From assembly GCA_030562195.1 (NCBI GenBank), contig CM060203.1, forward strand, positions 7,206,208 to 7,270,207: a stretch of DNA of 64,000 nt. Direction: 5' to 3'. Below the pieces are notes generated by a model. The model ran no database searches and was not told where the DNA came from. It saw only the letters and a list, made by a program, of their open reading frames with translations. The position numbers and the translations under genes are program-made. Source of the DNA: Nipponacmea schrenckii (taxonomy: Eukaryota; Mollusca; Gastropoda; Lottiidae). This document shows, piece by piece, positions 51,901 through 64,000 of the stretch; the stretch's first letter is position 1, and each line of letters begins with the position of its first letter.

Positions 51901-54900
51901 CTATTTTATTTTGTCTAATATTTCAAATTAAAATCAATAAATTCCAATACCTGGGGGCCACCATCTTTGTTAGGAACGTCACTTAGCATGACGTCACGTC
52001 GTAGATAGAATATCAAAATGGCGGAATGTCAAGCTCGGGTATGCCTTATTAACAATAAGTAGAGAAATAAAGACGTAAGCTATTAACGAATACCAGATCC
52101 CACTAAGAATCTGCAAAAGAGCTCAACAACATCGGTACAGGTTCGACATTGGATACGTTTTATTTCTCAACAAATGAAGTCGTGTGTGAAAAACATTTTC
52201 TACCGGCCGGCTTCGAAGTCGGTAAACAAAACCGCTTTGGTCCTTGGATTGCACTCGGTGGTAAGTGGCTGAAAGACAGATTTTCCTATCGTTTGTGTCC
52301 ACAGAAAACTACTCACAAAGGGTGAACGTATTTGCCGTATACAAAAACGATAAAAAATGCGAAATGCGAAATGCAGACTGAGGTGAGTCAATATTAATAG
52401 GGGTTAAAACATCGACGCAAGACGAAATAAGCCAAGGCCGCCAGCGGCTAAAACTACTTTTCTATACCTTGCAAGGCAGGTGACAATGACAGTACACCTT
52501 AGGTTTGATAAATAAAATCCTTAGAGGAGGTATGTACTCGGGTAATCTGTTCGAAATGATTCCTAATTAAAAACGTGTAGGCAGAGGCCTACTTCGTTGT
52601 CTCTTTTGTTTACAACCTGTACCGTCCGGTTTAGATATCTTTTATACTAAATTTGTTTCCGGAATATCCAGTCCTTGTAATGCAGATTGTGGCATGCTAT
52701 TGTTAGTCCTGATTGTCAAGATTGATTGCGTTCTGGCTCAAATTGATCGGACTGAATGTCAGCAGCCATGTTTGTTTACCTTTCTATCTACGACGTGACG
52801 TCATAATCTCGCTTATTCACGATCTTAAAGCCATCAATGGCGGCCTCCATAAAACGACAATTTCAGCCGAAAATCGCGTAATATTTAATTTTGACGGTGA
52901 ATATATATCATTTTATAGTTTGGACGTAATTATAACATGTCTTTTTACCGGAAAATTGTATTATTAACATAAAGCTTATTATTCCTTTAAGGAATTGGCC
53001 TGTACATATTTACCATTAGATCAATCATGTCAACTGAATTTGATTGTTAGACTTCAACTCTGTGACGCAAATAGAAAACGGCATCAAGTTATAACACTTT
53101 GCTACAGTTATTCTATAGAAACATTGAATGTAAATTTTCAATTTGTCAATATTGTAGATGTTCCACCAACTGAGGATGAGGAAATGGATGATCAATGGCT
53201 GGGTGTTGTTTTACAAAGTCAGGGCAAGGGCAAAAATGTTTTGGTAGGTACCTACAAGAAATTTAGGGATGTTTTTTTTTATATGTTCTTGCAAAAAAAA
53301 AAATCTGTAATTGTGTCTACCTTTCAAATCATTGCATACATTTGTCAAAAGTAACACTTTTGCTTTAAAATATTTGATTAAATTTGACAATACAGCATGT
53401 CATTTAGGCAACTTCAGACAATGGATTCAACTCTTTCAGGGGAGATAAAGCTTTATACAGATTTGATATTTTCAGACTACAGTATTGCAATTATTTTCCT
53501 ATTTCTCTTTTCAGACATGTGGTCATCGATATAAACATACTAATAATGGTATAGGGGTATGTTATACATTGTATCAGGGTCTAGATTTCCAGGCTCCGTG
53601 GAGACCATGTATGGGTAGACCAGACAGTCACGATCATGAACAGTTTGGTTTGTGTCAGTCTGGTGTTAGCAGTATGCTTACCCAGGTAAGAACATGTTCT
53701 TTTTATATAACATAATTATAGGCCTACCGCAAACATTATGTTTGCTGCCTGTTTAACTTTTGTTTAATACTCCTAACATAAAATTGTGACCCACTGAAAA
53801 AGCTATACTAGATCTTTATTTGAAACTAGATATATTTTATAGTCTTCTGAAATTGAAGGAGGAGCTATTCTGATTATGATTTCATGTTCGTAACACACTC
53901 TCACAGCAAATGGGGCTCCTTCATTAGGTTTGAATAAAGAATATCTGTTGCTATGGATTCCGATCTGAAGCATCTTCACTCACAATTCTAGTCGCCCTAG
54001 CTGTAAATGGTTACAATAAATTCAGGAAAGATCATTGCCTGATAATGTCTTTGTATCCATATCAATTAATATAGTGATAAAATATTTCAGGATGATGGTT
54101 TAGTTATAGGAGCTCCAGGTTCAATCTATTGGAGAGGTTTGTACACAATTTATTAATACTGAAATATAAGAGTGGCTAAAGTAAAAGTAAAGATAAAGTA
54201 AAGTAAGATATAGTATATAGTGCAAATGGATGGAAACCACTTTTTCATATTGAACAAGTTAGAGAAGATAAGGTTGTAAACCTCCACTTGATTTGATTTT
54301 AGGTGTTGTATTCAGATCTAATATTAGTGAACAGCTAGGTGCTGATAAGACCTGGTACAAGTCTCCAGTACCAGTAGCTGATGGGTCAACTGAATCATTA
54401 AAACCTCCTGTAGACATCTACGCTTATTTAGGTATGTAAATAAGTTATTATTAACCATGTAATAATCTATAGTAGACAAAATATCAACAAAGACTATATT
54501 AGACTCTCTCAATGAAATATTGAGTTGACAAACTTAATATCTAATAATCTCTTGGTTAGTCAAAATTAACAAGAATTAATGTAAGCTCTGTAGACTCTTC
54601 ATTAGGAATGCCTTGTTGACAAACCTAGTTTCTTTTTTAGATCCTTTTGGTTTGATTATTGAAATTGTCAAATTATTTCAAATTTTATTCTTTTGTTTAA
54701 TTTCAGGTTATTCCGTTACATCTGGTATTTTTGACAAAACACAAGAAAGATATTACGTGTCTGGTGCTCCAAGATCTCAGCTAACAGGGGAGGTAATTTT
54801 CTTCACCAAGAGCTCTCCTGATGGCAGTCTGCGTTACGTGGAAACACAAAAATTTAAAGGGCAGAAAGATTTTGCTGCTTTTGGATATTCTTTACTGACA

Positions 54901-57900
54901 GTTGACGTGAATGGTGATAAGTGAGTATTAAAAATATCTCTTACCTTATGATTTGTGACTAATGTTAAAACCTGTGTAAAAAAATTAGACTATAAAACTA
55001 AAAACTCCTTTGACAAAAAAGTTATAATGCCCGAGCCTGTTATCCACCTAAACTTAGCCATCTACAGTTACCTTCAATATTGCCTATTTATTAACTAGGA
55101 ATTTCACCTGTTGTAGACCCTTGACAAAACACTGAACTAGGCCCGTGCATGAGATTACTTTTCCTTTTCACCTTAACACGGAACTATTTATTATTCAGAT
55201 TTGATGATTTGATTGTTGGAGCACCATTTTACCATGAAGAAAATGTAGGGGGAGCTATTTATATTTATCTTGGCGGAGGAAACATGGTAAGTTGATATTT
55301 CACTCCTCTTTTAAAGAAGCAAAGAGACTGTATATTCTTCAATGTGAAAATTACAAAATTTGAAAGATAAAAGTCTTTGTTATTATACATGTTGTTTTAT
55401 CCAAGAAATAACATTTGGTAAAGTCTTTGACATTATTTGGTAAGGTCCTGGAAATTTCATCTGGTAAAGTCCTGGAAATTACATCTTGTAAAGTCCTAGA
55501 AATTTCATCTTGTAAAGTCCTGGAAATTACATTTTTGTAAAGGTCCTGAAAATGTTCTCCTCTAAAGTCATGGAAATTTCATTATCTAAGGTCCTGGAAA
55601 TTTTATTTTGTTAAGTCATGGAAATTTCATCTTGTTAAGTCATGGAAATTTCATTTTGTAAAGCCCTGGATATTTCATCTTATAAAGCCATGGAAATTTC
55701 ATTTTGTTAAGTCCTGGAAATTTCATCTTGTAAAGTCATGGAAATTTCAGGTAAAAACCTTAAGTTTAATCAATTTCAGATTACAAACTTACAGAAACCA
55801 ATTGAAATTAAGAGTAGAAGTATGAATGATGAAGACTGTGCACTATTAGGTTGTGAACATGCTAGATTTGGCCTTAGTTTTACTAAACTTGGTGATATCA
55901 ATATAGATGGATATGAAGGTAGGTCTTAAGGATTGCCTCTTCTCTTTAGTAAAGACATCTAGAGAATGACAATTTTTATGGATGTTTTTATCAAAATGAT
56001 ATCGGGTACAATTCAAAACATAACACACTGACAGTCCACTTTATTTGTAGAGAAGAAAATAATTGTAAACACCATATGAGCCTGATTTATTTAGTGATAG
56101 TTACTAATTATTCTACCTCAAAACTCAAATCAAAATAATAGACTGCTTTTGTTATGTTTAATTTCATAATGCATCAATATCTGTGCATGTTTAAACATAT
56201 TTGCATACTTTATACTCTACATTGAATGAATAATATTATTTACAACAACACAATGCAAGCTAATAAAAACAAATATGTGTGCATAACATTCCCCTCTTTA
56301 CACAAATGAAATGCATTATGACTAGCACAACTAATTAAAAAAAGATCAATATTGGAAAATATCTAATCTTTGAAAGTGAGAAAATATATTCTTGAGTACC
56401 CGGCAAACAACTTATGTATCATCTATATGTTATATATCTGTATATATATCTATTTATTATAGTTTTTGTTCGTATAAACTGTTTAGCTATGATAATTGAT
56501 TTGTTGTCCTTTAATAACATGAATGAACATGAATGAACATAAATTTCACTAAAGAATTTAATCTTTTTAATGTGCTAGATTTTGCTGTGGGTGCCCCATA
56601 TGAAGGAAATGGAGCAGTTTATATTTATCATGGTAATAAAGATGCTCAATTTGATACCTATTCTCAGGTAATTAGTATTATATAAAAGGAAATATAAGTC
56701 CTCTAAATACTTCTATTGTCACATTTCCTTAATGGAAGTCAAACAAGGCATCAGAATGTCGATAAATGATAATGTAGTATCTATTGAAAATCACAATTCG
56801 AAGGTACTGTATCCATGACAACTGTTCTTACTTATTCTAAGCTATAATTATTAAGCAATGTTCTGGCTCACACCAACATTTCATGACATTTATTTGTAGA
56901 GATTAACAGCAGAAAATATTGCATCACCTGGTTTGAAGTCTTTTGGTTCATCGCTATCTGGTGGCCTTGACCTTGATAACAATGGCTACCCAGATCTGTT
57001 GGTCGGTTCATTTGAATCTGGAGAGGTGGCTCTGATTAGAACTCGACCAATCATCAACTTGATGAAAGAAGTGACACTTGAACCAGCTATCATTGACTTG
57101 GAACAGGATCCTTATTGTGATTTTGATGGCGAGCTGAGACACTGTTTCCAGATTGAGATTTGTTTAAAATTCACTGCAGAACCTGCTAAAACGTAAGTTT
57201 TCTTTATTTATTACTGTATGCCAATGTGTCAGGAAGAATATGGTAGCTATGATATTGCTGTTTAATTATCATTGTTGTCCTGAATTTACAGAATCGACTG
57301 CAGATGATAGGTGACGTTGGACTTGAGTTAATTCCAAGTTCACTGCTGATACTCAAATATAGTAACAATATGATAGGAATACTGTAGTTACTGATACTCA
57401 AATATCTATATAAACTATATTGAAAGATTGTAATATTGCAGGTTTCAGAATCGCCCAAAGATAAACTACCGAATTGAAGCTGAGAAGAATCGTGGTGTAA
57501 GAATCAACAGGTTAGAGTTAAAGGGAGCCAATGATGATTCTAAACGTGTAATAACACGAAGCATGCAGCTCCGTCGACAAGGTCTAGATGGTTCTCCCAG
57601 TAAGAAAGTCTGCAAGCAAGAAATCGCCTATCTTAAGGTATGATATGCCATATATCTAATGGCTTGTTTTGTTTTTTGGCCCTAATGCCTTACTTTAAGA
57701 ACTGATCGATATCAACAACTTTTTCTTAATATAAACATCAACTCAATTTGGTTTATCCTTTGATAGAGTTTTTTTTTTATGTAATACCTAAAATGTTTTT
57801 TGTTGTGCTTTTAGGATAATTTTGCTGATAAGTTGAACCCATTAGAGTTAACATTAGAGTATAGCCTTGACAATGTAGATTTTAATAAACCTGCACCAGG

Positions 57901-60900
57901 AGACCCTCCTATCGACATCAATAATTATCCTATACTAGCTACAGACGCTACAGATAAAAAGGGAGAGGTTGTTACCATGACAGCAAAGGTATGTAAAATC
58001 TTTTTTTCATTGAGGCAAATGGTTTAAGAAAGGGTCCATTCATTGTGATTGTGACACCAGGCCTTGTTTAAAGGTTGGAGAGGTTGACCTATCAGAATTG
58101 GACAGTACACCAAGACCTTGAATAAGCCACATAGCAAACACACTGAAAAGCATCTATTTGTTTGGATTAATAAACAAAGGTTCCTTGGGCCTTGAGCAAT
58201 GTGGGTTGGATCTTGTTGATCTGAAAAACAATAAATCAAGGACCACTTGTTAAATACTTCTCATTTCACATATTCATAAGCCTAGTGTTCTTAAACATAA
58301 AAATATAGAACAGTAGGATGTAAAGCTTTAATCCATTTGATTTCAGGTTGATTTTGTTAAAGAATGTGGGGATGACAATATTTGTAAAAGTAATCTACAG
58401 TTTATGGCTAAATTGAATTTATTAAAGTAAGTTATAAAGTGTTTTTATTTTGTTTTTATTTGCTTGAACAAAGGAATAACTATAAAAGGCTTTTCAATTT
58501 GCTATGATTGTCAGATATTTAATTGTCTTCGACTAATGTCAGGTTCCTGTATTTTCAGAGATTCTGATGACAAGTATGTTTTGAGTACAGGACAACAGAG
58601 TTCTATAGAATTAGAAATGGAGATTAAAAATATTGGTGAGGCAGCCTATTTAACTCAGGTCTATATCACCAAACCAGAATCTTTGTACTATAGACGTTCA
58701 GATGTACTAAATGGCTCTACTTTTGTAAGTACTGTATTTTGATGCTGCAAAAACCTATATCCTAGATCATTGGATCTACTTATATCTTCAATATAATGAG
58801 ATATAGATATATATATTTAGGATCTATAAAATCTATATCAGGATTAATTCCTCTTAGAATGACCTTTTGTTGATAAAAATATATTTTTTGTGGTAAGTAT
58901 ACCTAGTTTATAATAAAATATGATATGTGCCAATATGTATGTCTATTATTTCATTACTGCAGAGCATTTCAAAGACTATTATTGCTAATTGAGGGTGATA
59001 TTCATTTAAAGGTAGCCATTAATATTTGACTAAGACTTTGAATGATATAATGCCTGTATTTGATTTCAGAATACAAATGTAAAATGTGAACCTGATACTG
59101 GAAATAAAACATTGATAACTTGTGAAGAGATTGGAAATCCCCTCCCCCGGGATGAAACAGTTATTTTTAAGATTAAAATGGACGCTCACGATTTAGAGGC
59201 TTCGCGTAATGTACTGGAACTTGTCGTCTGGGTCAACACGTAAGAATAATATTAAACACTAAATAACTGAGTATATATTGCAGTATTCATATCATAATTG
59301 TAGTGATCAAATAGAAATAAGGCTAATATTCATGTTGAACAATGGAAGATCAGTCTTTGTCACAATTCCTGTCGAGATGAAGCTAGCTTATGTTGTAAAG
59401 ACAGATCACAATAATAAAAGTGACTTGAAAAGTATAAATTCAGATATCCATTATTCAATATAGGGACTACTTGTCTTTTCAGATCAAGTACAGAATTAAC
59501 AAAAGAAAACGACTTAATAAGACTACCATTCCGTGTTATAAATAGAGCTGATATTGGTGTTGTTGGGTATGTATTTCGATTGGAATGTATTCTGAATGCC
59601 AGTCGTGCCCAATTTTGTGTTCAATTGATCATACAGTGTGTAATGAGGAAAATTTGTAACAACACTAGCCTGCTTATATTTATTTCCAATTATCAAGAGG
59701 TTTGCTGTTAAAAGCAACATGCATTACTTACTGAAAAAGTGCTTACTTGAAAACTTGCATCTATATCAATTTCAGCATTGCCCAACCTGATGACCCTATT
59801 ATCTATAGTGGGCAGAGTCGGGGTGAAAGCTCAATGAAAATAGAAAATGAGATTGGTCAGGCAGTCAATCATACCTTTGTGGTAAGTTCTGTATTTTATG
59901 ATCCTTATGATTTATTGCTCATTATGGACATTTATAGTTAAAGTTCTTTGTACACATTCAAACTCTTAACAGGATATCTGCCTTTGAATTTATTTCTTTT
60001 TGCAGTTCTTATATCACAATCTACTTCAATAATTTGTCTTACATATATTCTTGAACATTGTGGTACATAGAGTGTCTTCCACAATTTCGTCTGCCCAAAC
60101 TAATAAATATAATCAACAATATACATATTTGATTCTTATCCTTAAACCAATCTTTTATGAAATGTATTTTCTTTAATAATCTATTGTCCATTTTGATTTA
60201 TCTTATCTATTGAGATAAAGGTCATAGGTCATCAGATAAAGACAAAGGTCACCGGATTTCAACAGATAACCTCTTTAAAGTTACCAAATCTCTAGTATTT
60301 AGATTTAGATTTGTAAGAGAAACATGTGACTTAAGAGTATCCATACTTACCAAACTGTAGTGAGAAGTCAATAATTGAAATATTCTACTGTATAAAAGGG
60401 ACCAACATTTCTGTTTGTTATTTTAAATATTCAAAAAAGACCAAAACTGAGCCCCTTTAAAGCCATATTTATTGTGTAAAGATAACATAACTCCCTTGTC
60501 ACTAGTGTTACCTTACTTAGTGTACTTAACTCCTGGCTGGCTGGTTTGATTTGGGTAGGATAATTGTAGTTTTTGCATTGTCCCATCCTTAAAACCAGCC
60601 AGCCTGGGTAAAGTTTTAGTAAGTTCCAGTGAATGAGAATTGGGACTCTTGCTGGTGGAAATGGGATCTGTTGAGATACTTGTTTATTGAAAGGTATAAC
60701 TCTTGTCAGCCTAAGATTATGTCGAATAAATAGCCAATTAAGTTTAGAAAAGTAGCTTATAAAACTATCTTTCTTTCTATTTGTAGGTAACTAACTATGG
60801 ACCTGGTACTGTAAGTAAATCAACACTTTATATAGACTGGCCCTATGAAGTGGAGAACCAAAAATCTAAAGGCAAACATCTACTGTATCTCATGCAAGCT

Positions 60901-63900
60901 CCACAGGTATGTACAAGACATATACTTGTAAGCTTGTTTAGATGATGTTTGTATATGTATCAGGAGAACTCGCAGCTCTATTGGCACCATTCTGATTTCT
61001 GTGATGCCTGTTCTTGACAAGATTATGGTGTCAGATTTCCAAAAATTGTTTCGGGTTTGAATTTAATATTTGAAAGAGAGGATCTTAATACTATAACACC
61101 TGTAATTGTAGGTGATGTCTGGTAATGCAGAATGTATGTATAACCCCAGTATCATCAATCCAGCTGGCATACCAGTAAGTGATAAAGATATATCTTTAAG
61201 TCAAGAGGATTCCTTCAGGTTTTTCAACCTTTATCTTGATAGTTCTGCATGATTTAATTACATCTCGCATGCAAAATCTTGAATCTGATTAATATGCAAA
61301 TTTGAATGTTTCATTTCATGATTTTTATGCAAATGGCACTACTTGGTATTTGTAATACATTTCATTTTCATATTTCATTAAAGACAACTTTAGCTAGATC
61401 TCAGATGCCTAGCTGAGTCCCCAGCAGAAAATATAACAAAACATCCTGATTTGCATTTTAATCAGATTGGCCAAATACTCTGAAAAGAATCAATATAATC
61501 AGAAGAATTACATTTGATAAAATAAACACATCCCCCTGTTAATAAATATTATGAATTCTTTATTTCTAACTATTAAAAGACACATTTGTTGTGTTATTTG
61601 CATGAATTTTAATTAAACTAATTACACCAAAAGGGTCATTTCTAAATTTGAAAGAAGACTGAAGAGAAGAAAGCGAAATGATTGGAAAAACTGACACTTT
61701 TCTCAGCTAAATTAACTCACTGCACATAAAGGAAAAAGAAGAAACTTTGTGATAAAAATTGGCAATTATGTTTATAAAGTAACTATTAATAAAATTAGTA
61801 TTTGTCACTGTTTTGAACTAACCATTGTTGAGTTAACATGCATGACTAACCCATTATTATTTTACAGGAGAATCCTAGATACATCATTAGACCCAAATCT
61901 AATACTGTAAGTCTTCCAATACTTTCTTCAATCACAGATCACAGTATAGTTAATTTATTGACCTTTTATTGAAGACTCCCTCAAGAGGAGTGTAGAGTAG
62001 ATACACGTTCATCATCATTTCCTTTTTTATACGCCCACATGAAAATGTGGACGTATATTGCCATCACCCCTGTCCGTCCGTCCGTCCGTCCGTCATTCTA
62101 CAATTACTTGTGTACACGATACAGGCCAGAGTTTTTATCTGATTTCAATGAAACTTGGTATGTTTATTCATCTTGATAATATCTCGGACAAGTTCGAAAA
62201 TGGCACGATTCCATATGTCGGTTTATGACTTATGGCCCTTGATTAAAGGAAAAAACATTAAAATTTACTTTTGTACGCAATAGAAGCTGTAGTTTTTATC
62301 CGATTTGAATGAAACTTGGTATGTGTATTCATCTTGATAATATCTCGGACAAGTTCGAAAATGGCACGATTCCAGATGTCGGTTTATGAGTTATGGCCCT
62401 TGATTAAATGGAAAAACGTTAAAATTTACTTGTGTACGCAATAGAAGCTCTAGTTTTCATCCGATTTGAATGAAACTTGGTATGTGTATTCATCTTGATA
62501 ATATCTCAGACAAGATAAAAAATGGCACGATTCCAGATGTCGGTTTATGAGTTATGGCCCTTGATTAAATGAAAAAACGTTAAAAGTTACTTGTGTACGC
62601 AACAGAAGCTGTAGTTTTCATCTGATTTGAATGAAACTTGGTATGTGTATTCATCTTGATAATATCTCAGACAAGATAAAAAATGGCACGATTCCAGATG
62701 TCGGTTTATGAGTTATGGCCCTTGATTAAATGAAAAAACGTTAAAAGTTACTTGTGTACGCAATAGAAGCTGTAGTTTTCATCTGATTTGAATGAAACTT
62801 GGTAAGTGTATTCATCTTGATAATATCTCGGACAAGTTCGAAAATGTTTCGATTCCAGATGTCGGTTTATGAGTTATTGCCCTTGATTAAATGAAAAAAA
62901 CGTTAAGGCCATGAAAAGAAAATATCTTGGTTCTCAGGCAATTACCTGGGGAAAAAATGGTGCGGGCGGGCGGTTTGATTTTTTTTTTATTTCTCCAAAT
63001 TACCTCCCCTTAATCAAAATAAAAAGCATAATATTTAGACATTATTGAAAGCGGGCGGCGGCTTTTCTTTTTTTTTTTTTTTAATAAAACTAAGCCTTAA
63101 AATGAATGAATGGTAGAGACAGTCTTTGTCTCGCCGGTAAACATCTTCACTTCGTAACCGTATTAATTGGGTCACTGTCTTCCACATCTTGGGCACGAGG
63201 CCGAGTTCGGCTACTGGTGAGCTAGTTTCCACACGGATTCCGGTGGTTTATTTTTATTTTTTTTAACAAATAAAATAGTTTGAAGCGGGAGGTTTTTGTC
63301 GGTGCGGCGGTGCCTGAGAACCAAGACACTTTTTTTTTGTGGCCTAATATTACTTGTGTAGTTTTTATCCGATTTGAATGAAACGTGTGTATTCATCTTA
63401 ATAACATCTGGGACAAGTTAAAAGATGGTGCGATTCCAGATGTCGGTTTATGAGTTATTGCCCTTAATTAAATGAAAAAACAGGGAATATTCTGTTTGCT
63501 GAAGTGGGCGTATGTTACCTTGCCTGGCAAGCTATCTTCTAACAAGAAATTGTTCTGTAAGCTTTTGTAAGTGTGAAAGAATGTCATGAAGGAGCAACAA
63601 AAAGCCCAAAATCTGTGTCATAGATTGTATGATTAATCTTTAGGGACAATGCAACCTATAAATAGATAAACTGACTGCTATCATGGAAATGTCAGTATGG
63701 AGGTATCTATCTGAAACTTAGGTCAAAAGTCAATAAAGAGTAACGAAGAGGCAAAAAAGACCAACAGACATTTTTAGAGGCCTTTATAAATGTACAAATC
63801 TCACAGTTATAACCAGAATGTAGATTCTCAACTATTGTTTGATTAAAAATTCATGCAAATTACACATTCACATTTAGATGGTAATATATTTTTAGTTGGC

Positions 63901-64000
63901 AACATCAAAAACAACAAGCGTGATAATAGGTGGAGTTTTAGATGATCCATCAGCCATTAAAGAAAATCCTGAGAAAACTGAAACAGTTCTTTCAGATCCC
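42959..64000 (+). CDS. ITGA: Integrin alpha chain, laminin-receptor type (partial, C-terminus outside the window)
   Basis: Twenty-two coding exons: 42959-43146, 51567-51694, 53158-53243, 53515-53685, 54091-54136, 54303-54431, 54707-54920, 55199-55286, 55780-55918, 56579-56667, 56900-57192, 57442-57637, 57815-57988, 58347-58426, 58559-58724, 59070-59239, 59483-59566, 59776-59881, 60787-60906, 61112-61174, 61868-61906, 63896-64000; 958 codons so far. A signal peptide (GILCLLIFTQTLICYG) precedes mature FNLDARFSV. A seven-bladed FG-GAP propeller follows without an inserted I domain; cation loops DVNGDKFDD, DINIDGYED and DLDNNGYPD mark blades 5-7. Then come thigh and calf domains. The features FNLDxR, DDQWLGVVLQSQG, VGGAIYIYL and KECGDDNICKSNL resemble alpha3/6/7 and insect PS1 chains, which bind laminin with a beta partner. 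The end of calf-2, the transmembrane helix and the GFFKR tail lie beyond the window. No dibasic heavy/light-chain cleavage site is visible up to the edge. Confidence 0.94.
43570..43675. repeat. Short C-rich tandem repeat, about three units
   Basis: The phrase gtggtttcctcc...gttccaccc recurs about every 30-35 bp with changes, and includes a run of about 13 C bases near 43626. It gives rise to spurious Gly- and Pro-rich reading frames on both strands. Confidence 0.6.
49311..50960. repeat. 28-bp minisatellite in integrin intron 1
   Basis: The unit reads gttcattgttgatatcactg followed by tcttctct or tcttccct, 28 bp, about 59 units. Frequent variants are tgttcatagttgatatc, gatattgctg and tcatttcccc. 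Many units contain the palindrome GATATC. Several multi-unit blocks recur in the same order, suggesting growth by unequal exchange of larger segments. Confidence 0.93.
51822..52993. mobile_element. Terminal-inverted-repeat element, about 1.17 kb, in integrin intron 2
   Basis: The outer ends are inverted copies: ccttaaagggataataagct (from 51822) matches the complement of the segment ending ttattcctttaagg at 52993, with one mismatch. Further inside, a second pair, atgacgtcacgtcgtagata (from 51988) against 52782-52801, is also inverted. The interior holds a decayed THAP-like reading frame. This fits a DNA transposon relic. No clear target-site duplication was identified. Confidence 0.75.
52018..52324 (+). 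pseudogene. Decayed THAP-like zinc-finger segment
   Basis: Reading from ATG at 52018 gives MAECQARVCLINNK, then a stop, then RNKDVSY, a stop, and RIPDPTKNLQ...; after a frame change the sequence continues NEVVCEKHFLPAGFEVG. The spacing C-x4-C, an aromatic/basic RIPD block, and a CEKHF motif resemble the C2CH zinc finger of THAP domains, as found in P-element-type transposases. Two in-frame stops and a frameshift show it is not functional. The match is short and by eye, so it is tentative. Confidence 0.4.
55411..55755. repeat. 24-bp tandem repeat in integrin intron 8
   Basis: The unit is approximately taaagtcctggaaatttcat plus cttg, with variants ttaagtcatgg and acatcttg. About 13 units run almost to the acceptor of exon 9 at 55780. 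The last unit ends gaaatttcaggta, which resembles an acceptor and lies about 30 bp before the true one. Confidence 0.85.
60535..60604. repeat. Small inverted repeat in integrin intron 18
   Basis: ggctggctggttt at 60535-60547 and aaaccagccagcc at 60592-60604 are perfect reverse complements of 13 bp with a 44-bp loop. It may be a remnant of a small element or a stem in the pre-mRNA. Confidence 0.6.
62029..63513. mobile_element. Pearl-like repetitive element with 161-bp tandem core units
   Basis: The element is bounded by atacgcccac at 62029-62038 and its reverse complement gtgggcgtat at 63504-63513. Inside the left end is a (CCGT)n run at about 62076-62094, then core units whose landmark gatttgaatgaaacttggta recurs at 62141, 62302, 62463, 62624 and 62785, exactly 161 bp apart. 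A diverged unit resumes at about 63369 after a 440-bp insertion. A microsatellite of the ACGG/CCGT type next to core repeats of about 160 bp is the layout of the pearl family of non-autonomous, Helitron-related elements described from bivalves. Confidence 0.75.
62906..63345. mobile_element. MITE inserted in the pearl-like element (440 bp)
   Basis: The insert begins aggcca and ends tggcct. Further in, cttggttctcaggca at 62926-62940 is the exact reverse complement of tgcctgagaaccaag at 63311-63325, so the inverted ends span about 35 bp with some mismatches. Removing it rejoins the 161-bp unit (cgtta + aatattacttgtgt, against cgttaaaagttacttgtgt in an intact unit). The interior has G-rich patches and no coding potential. 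Confidence 0.7.

Noticed and set aside
52713..52967. 84-codon frame inside the intron 2 element
   Set aside because: Lies across the inner inverted repeat and has no recognisable domain.

Overview
This is a eukaryotic nuclear window of AT-rich sequence. It holds seven protein genes, most with many short exons bounded by GT...AG introns. The predicted proteins resemble bilaterian animal families. A pearl-like repeat with a (CCGT)n run and 161-bp tandem units, a type known from molluscs, suggests a mollusc; a gastropod is possible but the species cannot be read from the sequence. I rebuilt gene models by hand from splice signals, reading-frame phase and family resemblance; there is no transcript evidence.

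Layout, left to right. 1-6702: intergenic, with one inverted-repeat element. 6703-20578 (+): a complete BMPER/crossveinless-2 gene (12 coding exons, 671 aa). 24026-26794 (-): an unrecognised 714-aa coiled-coil protein. 27869-29282 (+): a C2orf69 homologue, head-to-head with the previous gene. 30728-33133 (+) and 35768-38628 (+): a tandem pair of cation-dependent mannose-6-phosphate-receptor-like genes (MRH lectin fold). They share intron phases but end differently: the first has a mucin-like stalk and GPI-type tail, the second a transmembrane helix and an MPR-type cytoplasmic tail. A 26-bp minisatellite lies between them. 40500-42402 (-): BLOC1S1 (120 aa). 42959 to the window end (+): a laminin-receptor-type integrin alpha chain, 22 coding exons visible, cut off before its transmembrane segment.

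No single pathway unites the genes. BMPER is a secreted BMP modulator, the MPR-like pair and BLOC1S1 belong to lysosome and endosome biology, C2orf69 is a mitochondrial-disease gene family in vertebrates, and the integrin is a cell-matrix receptor. Two close head-to-head pairs (coiled-coil/C2orf69 and BLOC1S1/integrin) suggest shared promoter regions.

Repeats are the other main content: a 42-bp repeat copying an exon end with its splice donor, 26-bp, 28-bp and 24-bp minisatellites, a 1.2-kb terminal-inverted-repeat element with a decayed THAP-like segment, and a pearl-like element interrupted by a 440-bp MITE. The most interesting observations are the divergent MPR-like pair and the exon-donor repeat.
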